From: Prinia subflava | Taxonomy: Eukaryota > Chordata > Aves > Passeriformes > Cisticolidae | Reading direction: 5' to 3' | Assembly: GCF_021018805.1 (NCBI RefSeq) | Contig: NC_086248.1 | Span: 27,784,922-27,848,921 of the forward strand | Length of the DNA: 64,000 bases | Part shown: in pieces, positions 1 through 11,217 of the stretch | Layout: each line of letters starts with the position of its first letter | Numbering within the stretch: the first letter of the stretch is position 1 | The notes under the pieces: model-generated | Told to the model about the DNA's origin: nothing | Databases searched by the model: none | Seen by the model: only the letters and a program-made list of their open reading frames with translations | Program-made: the position numbers and the translations under genes

Positions 1-2956
1 ATTTTAAATGTCTATATAAAATTTTCAGTATTAAAACCATATCCTGTCTCCAATATAATTTGTTTCATTTTTCTGTTTAATGAAGTGTAAAACACTGATA
101 AATTGTGGAATTCTTTGTAAAGAATGTTCATACTATTTTTATAATGCAGTTGGTGAACTAACTGTATTTCTAAAAGCAAATGAGTTGCTGGGATGGAAAT
201 GTAATTTGCAGCTTAAAGATCAAAAAGCAAAGCAATAACATGACACCATTGATACTTAATTGAATTAGAGTGCATTTTACTTTAAGCAGCAGCTTCAGTG
301 CTGCAGCACCAGTAACCCACTAAGCAAGCACAGTACAATGGACAAATACTGAGGCACTTCAAAAATGGAGATGGCAAGCTCCTTTCCACAGGGAATTACA
401 GGTGCACACACAGAGCTCACTGCCATTAACAGAGTCTAGGACTCAAAAGGAGAAACACAGAGAAATGGAAAGTCGTTTAATGGCAAAGCTAAAGGATTGT
501 GACTTGGCTCCTTCAAACTGATCATTATTTTAACAGACATAAATACAGTACACGAGGGAAAAAAAGCACATGATTTGGACTTTGTGAGGGTGAAGGATGA
601 CTAATATCACAGGAAATAAAAAGTGAACTGGTGAAACTGCATAAATTCTAGCTGATTTTAATGAACAGTTGTCTCCTCATGTACTTTCACATACTATGAA
701 GCTTAAGATTGTCTCACGTAAGTGTACAGATTTCATTAGCAATATCTAACAACAGCAATTTTGGATTTGTTACTAAAAGGGTTCCCACTTATTGCAACAA
801 AATAAATTTAATATAAGAGATATTCTTTTCTCCATGTGCTAGAGATGGGACTGGAGCTACAGAAAATCCCAAGCATAAAGTGCAAATAAGCTAGAAGTTT
901 GTATTAAAATGGAACTTCCCACTGATATCAAGCATTCTTGACACCTGAAGTAATAGAAAGATGCTTATTGTAGCCATCAAAGGAGAGAAAAATCAGCAAT
1001 GAATATGAAAACAGAAAGGCAAAGTGGGTTCCTTGAAAGTGATTAAGTCAATGGCCTGTAGAAGACCAAAGAAAGTATGTAACAAGTTAGTATTCATTCC
1101 TCATATGAACGAGAATTTTATTTTTTAACAGCAGCAACAAAACTCTTCCAGTTATGCTAGATATCTAATTCAATAAACTAGCTATTTTGAAAAAAGAAGA
1201 AATTATGTTGTTTTCTAAGCATCATGGAAGGTATATCAGTAAGAATTTTCTAAAACTGACTAATCATTCCGGCAGGATGAGAGCAACCTGACCTTTTGTG
1301 AACAGATCGATATCTTTCTACATAAACATTTTTGCTGTTACTGCATTTTCATGACTTTTACCACCTTTTTTTGGAGTTTCTGGAAAAATAAAGCTCTTGA
1401 TACTATGTGTAGACCTTGATGTTGCCCTGTGCTTTTACAAGCCTGCTAAAAGTTTAACTGCTTTGAGTGGGTATAATGCTAATTCTTTGGGATAATGTTT
1501 CAGCTTGCGTGCTTGGGAGGATAACTATAATGCACGGGATAACATTTCCAGTGATGGCCTGCAGACTATGTCTGTGATGTAGTGTTCAAGATGCAGTTTG
1601 TAAGCCTTTGACAGTGGCTGCTGAAAAGCATGCAGTCTCTCAAGCATGTAACTAAATATGAGACCATTTCCTTTTAAAGCTGTTCCTTCCCCAGAAATTA
1701 TTATGGCAACATACAGTGTTAATGCTACTTAGCCATCACATATCCACTATCTGCACTCCCAAGGGTCAGTTAGAATCAAATGTATTTAAATTAAAGACAG
1801 AAACATGATCAATTTAGAAATGCATTTTCTCCCAGGCTTTATTAGAGAAAGATGCAAAGATACTCCTTATGCCTTTAAAAATTCTGTTAGTATTAACAAC
1901 ATGACTAGATAAAAGTGTCATAAAAATGTAATGACAGTCTCATTTCCAATATATAGAACAAACAAGCTTAGTTACTAAGGGCAAAATATATGGCCCAGAG
2001 GAAAGCTCTTTGGAAATGGTACAGTAATTTAATAATTGTAAAAATGCTGAACATTGATTCCTTGAGAGCTCATGCTTTGTGTGTTGCTGCACAGATGATA
2101 GTGACAGATTCTTTCATTCACAGCCAGTAAATTAAAAGGCCCATCTATCAGCTCATGTGCATTTAACTTTGAGCTTTATCCCAGTTTGTCCTCTTCTCTC
2201 TGTTGCTGTCAAGTTAAGACTGATCCTTCATAACAGAGGAAGATGCTACTGTGGCCTCAGGGCAGATTACTACACGATGTCTTTTAACCTCTGTACTTTG
2301 ATCAAAATTTATAAAATAACATGAATAAAATTGAAACTGCTCTAATGCAGCCTATCGTTATTTTCTTCTGTGAGCCAAAGAATTCACTCAAAGGCTACTT
2401 TGGAGTCATACTGTCTGTTCCAAAACACTCTCTATACTTACTGGAGACCATTCTCTGCTCTGTGCCACTGGAATGACACATGAGTAAAGAGATGTATCCA
2501 TTTTTATTAGTGTAAAATAACTAATTAGAACAAGAAACATTTGGATTAATAGTTTGTCTTTATATATGTATATATATTTTGCCTTCCATCTATTTTCAAA
2601 CTTTATCTTTTATACTTTTTAATGACATGGAAAATATGTATTATATTTAATTTAGTCTTTAAGTCTCTATGGTGAAAACTGCTTATTTTTGTGAGCAATG
2701 AAGCATATTATTTGTCACAGAACATGCAGAAACAAAATAGTAGTAATAATATTCAAATACCTACAGTCTGAATACTTACACTAAGTAAAACAAAAAAAAA
2801 ATTTATTTCTCATTCTTTTATTTACTGAAGAAAAAAGGAGACCATCTGCTGAAGAAGTGATGGCAAAGTGACATTAGGAGCTTCCTGAAGTACAGCAACA
2901 TTAGAACATCAGTCTGCTCAATGCTAATTTGCAGGACACTTTTCACATAAGCTTAC
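1..2956. other. AT-rich non-repeat DNA, no gene seen
   Basis: I see no coding region, recognisable transposon or RNA gene here on either strand. The sequence is AT-rich with short simple stretches, such as the TATATA-like run near 2561-2578 and a short A tract near 2791-2800. Reading frames are broken by frequent stops. Confidence 0.6.
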
Positions 2957-3067
2957 CTTAGTTTTGTCTTAAAGTGCATTCACTTTACACTCAGCTCCTG
3001 CTGTCTTTTAACCACTTCTGTATCCTCCTTGCTCCTCTTAGAATTGCGAGCAGCCATAGTAGCAGGT
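2957..3067 (-). other. Candidate exon, weak
   Basis: Read on the minus strand, a pyrimidine-rich stretch ending TTTCCAG precedes this 111-base segment. It is followed by AAG|GTAAGC, a good donor. All three frames contain a stop, so if transcribed it would be a terminal coding or untranslated exon. One frame runs 28 codons, including MAARNSKRSKEDTEVVKRQQ, before a TGA. A different frame, the one that would follow from the candidate exon at 24977-25070, gives a leucine-rich stretch and then a stop. No known protein is recognised. It may simply be chance matches to splice signals. Confidence 0.15.
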
Positions 3068-3953
3068 CTGGAAAGAGACAAATTAAATAGGAATAAGAAG
3101 TAAATGGACATCTACAGTGTTTTGAGAAAGCAACTCTTAACTTTTACAAGTAGTGTTATCATTACAGAATGATCTGAATAGATATAACACACCTAAGTGT
3201 CTATTTATACCTAGCTTTATTCAGAGAATTTGCATTTTATTCTGAGTACCAGTCTCTGCAATATATTTCAAATTTCTGTAAATGCTTTTGTTTAGCAAAT
3301 AACATTCATAAGCTTAGAATTTTATAACTGAGATCACTAATATGATGAAAATAATTTCCATACTAAATCTTTTTGATTAGGAGACTAAGTGAAGAATGAA
3401 AATTACTTATCTACATGAAAGATGATACCTATTTCTCCTTTTTCTTTGACAGGATAAAAATCTTCATCTGATTTCAAAAACTTTAGCTCTTCATATGACT
3501 GCTTCCAGGAACTCATAATGGTCTATAGAGGTTTTTTTTGCAAAACATTAGCACTATCCATTGACCTCTTTATTAGTAGACATGAAGTTATTTGGAATTC
3601 CAGTTCCTGCTGGGAAGTTGTCCACATTACAATGTTCATATCTTTGGCAGTCTTATCAGCCAGATCAGATTCTAAATGGGCCATAAAAGATACTAACATA
3701 TCTTAAATGAGTCTTTTGCAGAAAAAGAGAAATGAAAAGGAGTAGCCAAGGCATTTTCAGGATGAGTAAATATGAAGATATGAGGATTTGCCCATCCTGC
3801 ATTGTTCCAAATTCTTTTCTACACATAAAGATTTTGGCATTCTACTAATAAAAACATTTACCATCAATAAGGAATATGGGGTTTTGGTAACTAACTAAAT
3901 AAAAGCTTCCTATTTAAAACTAACCTAGCCTCAATAATTTAGATTAAAAAAAA

Positions 3954-4978
3954 TGGTAAAGGGTTTGCATTGGGTTTACATGACCTGGTTTTTGGTAGCA
4001 CGGGGGCACAGAGGTGGCTTCTGTGAGAAGCTGCTAGAAACTTCCACTATATCCAACAGAGCCAAGGCTTGGCCAATCAGAAATGGTGGTAACACCTCTA
4101 TGACACCATATTTAAGAAGAAATCAAAATAAAGGTTTTGGGGCAGTTTTAATTCCAGTCAGACAGGAGTGGGCTGAGAACACATGAGAGAAAGAAGCTCT
4201 GCAGACACCAAGGTCAGTACAGAAGGAGGGGCAGGAGATGCTCCAGGCACTGGAGCTGAGATTCCCCTGCAGCCCATGGGGATCCACGGGGGATGCAGAG
4301 ATCCACCCACAGCCCGTGGGGATCCAGGGCGATGCAGAGATCCACCCACAGCCTGTGGACAAGATGTCCATGCTGGAGCAGATGGATGCCTGGAGGAGTC
4401 TGTGAGTCGGTGGGAGACCCATGGAGAGACAGACCCTGCTCCCAGGCTGGAGCAGCCTGTCCTTGAAAGACTTCTCCCCGTGGAAGAGTGACCCACGCCG
4501 CAGCAGTTTGAGAGGCAATGTTGCCTATGGGATGGGCTCACGCTGCAGCAGTTTTGGGGAGACTGTTGCCCATGAGATGGAACCACATTGGAATTCATGG
4601 ACAACTCTCTGCCATGGAAGAGACCTCACAGTATAGCAGGGAAAAGGCTCCATTCCCTGAGAAGCAGGAAAAAGTTTGGGCGATGAACTGACCAAAACTC
4701 CCATTCATTGGGAAGGAGTGAGTGATGGGGAGAAGGTGTTTTTAAGGGCTTATTTTATTTCTTGTTATTCTGCTCTGATTTTGTGAGTAATAAATTCACA
4801 TTATGTCTCTAAGACGAGCCTGTTTTGCCCTTGGTAGTATTTAATGAGTGCTCTCTCCCAGTCCTTTTCTCAACTCATGTACCCTTTGTAAATTTTTTCT
4901 CCTCTGCCCACCTGCAGAGCAGAGTGAGTAAGTGGCTTTCACGGGTGCCTGACATCTGTCCAGCATCACCCCATACCA
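3954..4978 (+). mobile_element. Solo LTR of an avian endogenous retrovirus
   Basis: The segment begins TGGTAAAGGGTTTGCATTGG and ends CCCATACCA, with the TG...CA termini of an LTR. It matches, from memory, a common avian retroviral LTR. The shared order is: a TGTGAGAAGCTGCTAGAA block, a CCAATCAG CCAAT box, a TATTTAAGAAG TATA-like box near 4110, a CTCTGCAGACACCAAGGTCAG block at 4196-4216, GC-rich repeats, then GTGAGTAATAAATTC carrying the AATAAA signal near 4789. No retroviral genes lie on either side, so it is a solo LTR. I see no convincing target-site duplication. The reading frames of 131 and 148 codons in this interval are by-products of its GC-rich repeats, not genes. Related copies lie at about 23540-24330 and 58628-58930. 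Confidence 0.82.
4273..4351 (+). repeat. 40-bp tandem duplication inside the LTR
   Basis: Two near-identical units occupy 4273-4312 and 4313-4351, each containing GATGCAGAGATCCACCCACA; they differ at a few positions and one gap. They lie in the transcribed part of the LTR, downstream of the TATA-like box. Looser relatives of the motif (CCCGTGG...CACGC) continue to about 4560, so this is the best-preserved part of a longer decayed array. Confidence 0.8.
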
Positions 4979-6993
4979 GTGTTTTATAAAAGTATGATTT
5001 TGGACTGAAACATCTTGCCATGGTGAGATTGTAGTCAAATGTTGTGGTCAGTGTGTTTAAGAAACACTTTTATCCCTCAATTTTTACTTCATCTCTTATT
5101 TATATTCTTAGGGGTATTTTTCTGTGGCTTTGTTTTTGGTTGAGGTCAACATTACCTGTTTCTGGAGTTTGGGGGTTTTATTTTTTACAAAATCATTATC
5201 AAATACCATTTTAGAAAAGAGAACTGATATTAACTCCTAAAATTTATAAAAAGCATCAGAATTTCAAAAGATGAGAGCTATAACCATTACAAGTAAAAAG
5301 GCACAGTTAGGATTTTCTTTTATGAGTTTAATTACTTTGTACAAGGCTAATTACTTACAAATAAGGAAAATTTCACATAACACTTCACGATTAATGAAGC
5401 ACGCAGAGTTGTAGTTATCGTTAAAAGCACTCGTCACACCTTTGAAGCAGAGAAACAATAATAGTAATGTTCAATTTTTGAAGTTCTACAATAAAAATAT
5501 CCTTCAGTTTATTCCTTGCATGCCTACACAAGACCCAGCTGATGCTCAAAATTACAAGAAAGAAGCCCTCTGGACTAGAATGCTAGTAGTTAACTAAATA
5601 TTTTTGGTATAACCTCAAAGATAAATAGAGCTTTGAAGTAGTAAAATTCTTTAAATGAACACATCTGAATGGCAGCTTTCCTTACCATTTCTTGCATGGT
5701 CTACAATCTTGGTTTCAGAAAGATAGATACACTGAAACTATCCCTGTCAGTATCTGAATATAGTAAGGAGTTTTAGACTTCCAACAAAACTTTCAAGGAC
5801 ATCAGTTTTCACTTTCTAGGGTGTAAAAGCTGTCATAAAAAGCTATGAATGGCTCACAGTTTTTGAAAAAATGCCTTTATTTCCACAGAGTCTGAAATGA
5901 CAGCTGTACAAATGGGGCTGCAGCAACCTTATATATATATCTTTTACAAATGTCCATCTTTCACTAGCACTTAACTCAGAAGAAATGAGCTGTGATTCAT
6001 TAACTATAATAGAAATGTTAAGCCAAAAGAATGGCTTATAATCGAGACATTAAAATAATAAAGGGGCCACAAGTTTGTCCCAAAAATTTTGCACCATTTG
6101 TTAGTAGCTTTCATTAGATTGTCCTTATCTACAGGTAGCTAACATCATCTTACACTTTATGAAAAACTTTAGAATCAGGTAAGAAAATAAACTTTTTTTA
6201 ATCATTCAGATGTCTCTGAGACTGACAGTTTTGCTAGAGTCTCTCCTTATATTCATGTAGCACTTAGCAAAATATAGCCATGGCATTGCTTGGTTCTCTT
6301 AGATACTCTTATGATAACGAAAATCTGTCTGTAGACTTAGAAATTAGGTGTATAAAATGTTCTCCAAAGCCTAAAATATCTGTATTTTTCTCTTCTTTCT
6401 TTAATGATTGTTTTGTAGTATATATAATATTTTGATTGATGTATCAAAAGTGCGTATTCCTAACACTAGATCTGAAAAAATAATTTTTTGGAGGAAAAAA
6501 ACCCTGCTTAAATGTATGAGAATATTCAGTATAGATAAAGCTGCCAGGGCATTTGCTCAAAAGGAATGCTACAGTTAAGGGCAATGAAAATATACCAATA
6601 ACTATCAGTGGCATAAGGTACTAAAAATACACTCTTCCTATGATAGTTGCTGCAAAACTCAAATAGTTGTTCCCACAGATAATGCCTCTAAAAGTGACAA
6701 TAAAATACATGATTAACAAAAGAGAAAAGAAATGGTGCACAGTGGATCACAGTGGATAGCAAATTTATCTTCTCAGATGTAGAGAAGGGTCAATGTGTCG
6801 AAGCAACCAGCCAAAGCCAGTTTCATTTGTGCTTGCCTAATTTACAAGTTTGATTCAGAAATCCTCAAGTGTCTGGGTTGAGCTGTACAATGGACCATAA
6901 ATAGTCTGTGTTGCTTCATTCACTTACCATACACATAAATAGATCTCCTACATGTGACATGGCTTTTATGATCCTATTATTGAGAGATGTCTC
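4979..6993. other. AT-rich stretch, nothing recognised
   Basis: No gene, LTR or CR1 piece is visible between the two LTRs. A short TATATATAT run lies near 5932-5940. Reading frames are short and closed. Confidence 0.55.
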
Positions 6994-7548
6994 TGCCTGA
7001 ATTAAGGTGCAAACAAGACCATATGCCAAAGTCAACAGTGCAGATTTTATTTAACAGTAAATGTCAGGTAGAAACAGACAGGAAAAAAAGTAGGAAAGAG
7101 TGGGAGGCAGAGAAAGAGAGTGAGGAAAGAGAGGTTAAGTAGAATTCTGTCACCATCCTGTGGATCCACAGGGTGTCCTAATGGTCCTTCTTCTGGTTTT
7201 CTGTAGTGGTGGGGATCCCCAAGTTGTTCGTCTTGGGTATCAGCTTTATACAGTCCAAGTTCTGAGAATACACAGGGCACAGATGCTTTTCTCACACCTT
7301 GGGATGGAATGTGCATAAGTTGTTTCTTTCTTTTCCACAGTCTGCTACAGTGGGAATTTTTGTCTGGATGCATTAGCCAGGATGTTACCCAGATCTGCCT
7401 TGCCAGACCTGGAACTAATGTCTTCCCATTGCAAATTCCTCCCTTCTGTTCTTATCTCAAGTTCTTGCTGTGGTGGTTCATCTCACAAGTTCCTTCTGTG
7501 GCCTTGACAGTGTTTAAGGTAATTGTGATGTTTTGACTCTCTTGCACA
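6994..7548 (-). mobile_element. LTR fragment, family A (short copy)
   Basis: The segment shares its left end (TGCCTGAATTAAGGTG) and its right part with 52156-53075. Common blocks include GATTTTATTTAACA (a reverse-strand AATAAA), AATTTTTGTCTGGAT and AAGTTC..TGCTGTGGTGG. The AATAAA signal shows the LTR reads on the minus strand. It starts TG and can be ended at CA at 7548. It is shorter than its relative because a middle block is missing. Neither copy carries retroviral genes. The 108- and 75-codon reading frames here are shadows of the LTR. The right boundary is uncertain by perhaps 20 bases. Confidence 0.65.
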
Positions 7549-10500
7549 TCGGAGGATAGACACATCTGTTTGGTTTTGGATGTCAGTCTTAGCAAGAGCA
7601 CAAAGAGAGCAGCCTCTCCACCATTTACCCTAATTCTTTCAAAAAGAACGGATTATTTTGAGAGAGGCAAATTAAAGACACAAGAGGAAAAAGCTGCAAT
7701 TCGCTAAAAGCTCATATGCATTCTTTTCATTCCGAGCTCAGCTTTAATGCTGTCCTGGGTAAAGAATGTCCCTGTTGTGAGCAGGAGGTAAACTTAAACA
7801 TTACAGTCCCTCTAGTCTGAAAATTTAGGAGCGCAAGAATTACACTGATTTAGAGACCAATCAAATCTTAAATAGTGAATTGCAAATAATATACTAGTAA
7901 CTGAATATTCTGCTAAAGTTCATAAAAAATCCCAAGGCTCAAATATATTTGCAGTAACTAGTGGAGAAGTCCTGAGAAACAAAAGTATACAAATTTCCAT
8001 CTGTTCAGAGAGACAGAATAAAGGGCTACAGTCAGCAAATACAAGACTTGGGATGAATACTTCAATCAGCTAAGAATAATAATGTAGCTTCAAATGTCTC
8101 ATAATCTTTCCTGCAGGCTTCTCTCTCAACAAGCTGTGGGCTCTCACATGATCTGAGATTCCTGAGATGAGGCTGGCTTTATTTGTGTACATGGGTCTGA
8201 ATGTAACTTAGTAATTACACAACTGTAGGCACAAAAGACAGTCCAAATTACTCAAAGAAGTTTTTAAAATATATCAAGGTATTTAGGGAAGTGGAGTATA
8301 AAAATGGTAATTCATTGCAAATCAAATTTACCTGACTTTTATTTGACACCAGAGTCGCTGTTATGAAGAATTTGTGTACAGGGTCTTTGAGGAAAGATTA
8401 AATAATTAAAACATAAAGATATCCAAACTGGTGCTCTAAATATTGCCTTTGGAGATTACTGCAAAGCACGTTTAAAGCCATCCAAAATTCTAAGGTATTA
8501 TGAACAAAAAAAAGATATAATTATACAAAGTACTCCATTTAAAAAAGATTTTTCTAACAAACTCATAGGACTAGATTGTTACAGAGTAACATCTCATCAC
8601 TTTTATCCCTTAGGCAAAATAGAAAAAGTGTAATAATAATTAACATTCTTTTGAAGTAGTTTTGGTGAGTCCTGTTTTCAGTCCCTTACATAACTTCCTG
8701 GTAGCTGTCAGAATGTGTGAAGCTATTATTACTTCATTGCATTACTGGCTTGACATGTGCTTTAAAACTATGTGAACAGACACAAAGCAGAAAGGAAGGC
8801 ACACGTCAGTAGCAAGATTCACTTGTGATCGTATTTCATGGAGAGCATCGTTGTACCTCTATATGATAACACTAAGATGCTTTGTAACATTTCAAAACAA
8901 CAGCTCTTGCTTTGTTTTATTTTAAGCAAGTGCTGAAAATCTTCTTGCACTAAGAGCCACAAGTATTCACTTTCAGATTCACATATAGGTGTGTTAAAGA
9001 GAGTGTAGATATTTATATATAGATTTACTGAATGTTCCTTCAAAAGTTTGGGTAGACTTGACCCCAGAACTTTCTCTCTATGTTTATATTAATATTTCAG
9101 ATTTATATTTCAAAAATATTTGTAGGATTGGGAAAATCCTACTAATTAGGATTAGTAGGATTGAAAAAATATTTTTCAAATATTTTTTTCTCCCCAGTAG
9201 GGAGTGATAATTTAGGGGGAAAATAATCTAATTTTCTTTGGTTAAATTAGATATCTGATGTGCTTGAGATCTCTGGGATTGCAGAACTGGTTAGTGCTCT
9301 GATAAGTCTTCAGAGTCTCTCTCTATGAAATGGTTACAAAAAAAAGCACCTGCAGAGAGAGATTTATAGTCCGTGTCCTAGGCCCTGGTGCAGATAAAGT
9401 GAATCATCACTGCAGGCATCTGTTCTCTTCAGACTGGGAGAAAATGAGACATAGCTGTGGCATGACATTTATCAGTTAGATGGCCAGAGGTACATGAATT
9501 AAGTACCACCCTGATTGGGGATCCCTTTGATGATGTCACTGCTGAGTTGCTTTCCTCCAGATGAATGTGCACACCTGATTTTGGAGGCTTTTTTTGCCTT
9601 TTGTCTTTTTTCTTTTTTTTTTTTCCCTGCATATGAAATGAAAATGCAGATGCAGCATGCAGCTGTGCTGAAGACAAAGGACAGTGTTCTGGAAAGCTAT
9701 TCTTTCCACCTACATAAAAATCTGCATTAAAGCCAATGGAGTAAAAGACAGAATATTTTAAGAATTTCTCTTCTCTTTCTTCCCTTCATTACTTCTTTTT
9801 TGACGTGATATTTTCCAGGAATGAAACAGGAAACACCTCTCTATATAGATATCGTAAGAGCAATTGTTTGTCACATTGCCTTAAAAAATAGCTATTCAAA
9901 GTGACAATTTTATTTGCTAGCAAAGAATTATGTGTGTGTCACAGACCTTATGCCCATTACAAAAATTATATTTGACAACACTATGAAACATGACCACTTC
10001 CAGGATAGGCTTCACATGATTTCTTCATGCAATGTTCCTTCTCTAATTTATTATTAACTTGATATTACATTTTTTTTAGAATGTAAATAGTCATTTAGAT
10101 ATATGAATTTAAATATAAGTAAATATATTTTCTTCCTTTAGTGATGTACTATTGTTTGCTAGACTTACTGCACTTATTTCACTTACTATAAAATCAAATT
10201 CTAAGTAAAATACTTAGAAGATGTTAATAATACATAGCTCCTAATTGAAAGAGACAATAATTTATATCCACAGTGGGGATCTAAAGTTTTTAGGACATTT
10301 ATGTCAAGTTAACTCAATGTCAGGAGTGTATTTTCACATATTCAGAATTTTTAGTACCTTTGTTTCAGTCTACATTCTAAATGAACTGAAAGTGGATGGC
10401 AATCACAAACACTGAAGTATAATATTATTTGAAATGAAATTGTACAGAAAAGAATCCACCACTAAAGCTAACAAAATATTAATCATGTGACTACAATTTT

Positions 10501-11087
10501 AATTTTGCTCGTATTTTATAGTTCTAATTTAAAACAAAATAAGGTGAACCTGTGCTGCTTCCAGGGTTTAAGAAAGAAGGAAAGATATAAGAAAGCAAAC
10601 ATATATATGGAAGCTCAAATTAACTGCATAGATAAATGCTTAAGTCTGAATGAATCATTAGAGATAAGAACATAATGAAATGATTACTGGAATTTATACT
10701 CATCCAGATAGGGACATTACATCTTATATGATTAAAAAGAAATAATAATTTCAAAATAATTTGTATTTAAGTTTGAGAAATCTTCATGTAAGGACAATAG
10801 TGAGCCCCTGAAGATGAAGCAACATTCAGCAGAGATAGTACCAGCTCATTCCAAGGTTGCCACTGGATAAGGAGATATATATGGCTGTTTCTCACTCAGC
10901 TGGAATCTGCAGCATGTGGTTGCAGAAGATTTTTGGTTAAAATTTGGTCTTTTTTTCTAAGATCTTATTTTTAATGTTTTAACCTGTCTTTTTACAGGTT
11001 TTCACAGAGATTAACATAGCCCTCTGACCATCTCATTTATTGTATCCTCAAATTCTGTTTAAATCAAATATGTAGACCCTTTCCACA
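7549..11087. other. Intergenic stretch with a palindrome, no gene
   Basis: Apart from the imperfect palindrome at 9107-9181 and a pyrimidine-rich run near 9596-9626, I recognise nothing. Reading frames up to 82 codons occur but have no splice context or familiar residues. Confidence 0.55.
9107..9181. repeat. Imperfect palindrome
   Basis: ATTTCAAAAATATTT at 9107-9121 pairs with AAATATTTTTCAAAT near 9167-9181. The interior holds AATCCTACTAATTAGGATT, itself nearly self-complementary. Together they could extrude as a cruciform or fold as a hairpin of about 75 bases. No target duplication is visible, so a miniature transposon is not demonstrated. Confidence 0.6.
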
Positions 11088-11217
11088 GAAAAACAAAAAC
11101 ACAAACCAAGAAACAAACAAACAAAAAACAAAACTACAACAACAACAAAAACCAAATTAAAACAAAACAGGAAACCAAACCAAATCAAAACAAAAAACCC
11201 CAAACAACTTAAGAAAA
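11088..11217. repeat. A-rich/AAAC low-complexity tract
   Basis: About 130 bases are almost free of T and built from AAAC, AACAAAC, ACAACAAC and CCAAA-type units. This is an eroded simple repeat of the kind seeded by a poly-A tail, although no element is recognisable to its left. Confidence 0.7.

Noticed and set aside
4123..4604. Minus-strand frames of 131 and 148 codons, the longest in the window
   Set aside because: They lie wholly inside the GC-rich repeat part of an LTR; the proline- and serine-rich products reflect the tandem repeat.
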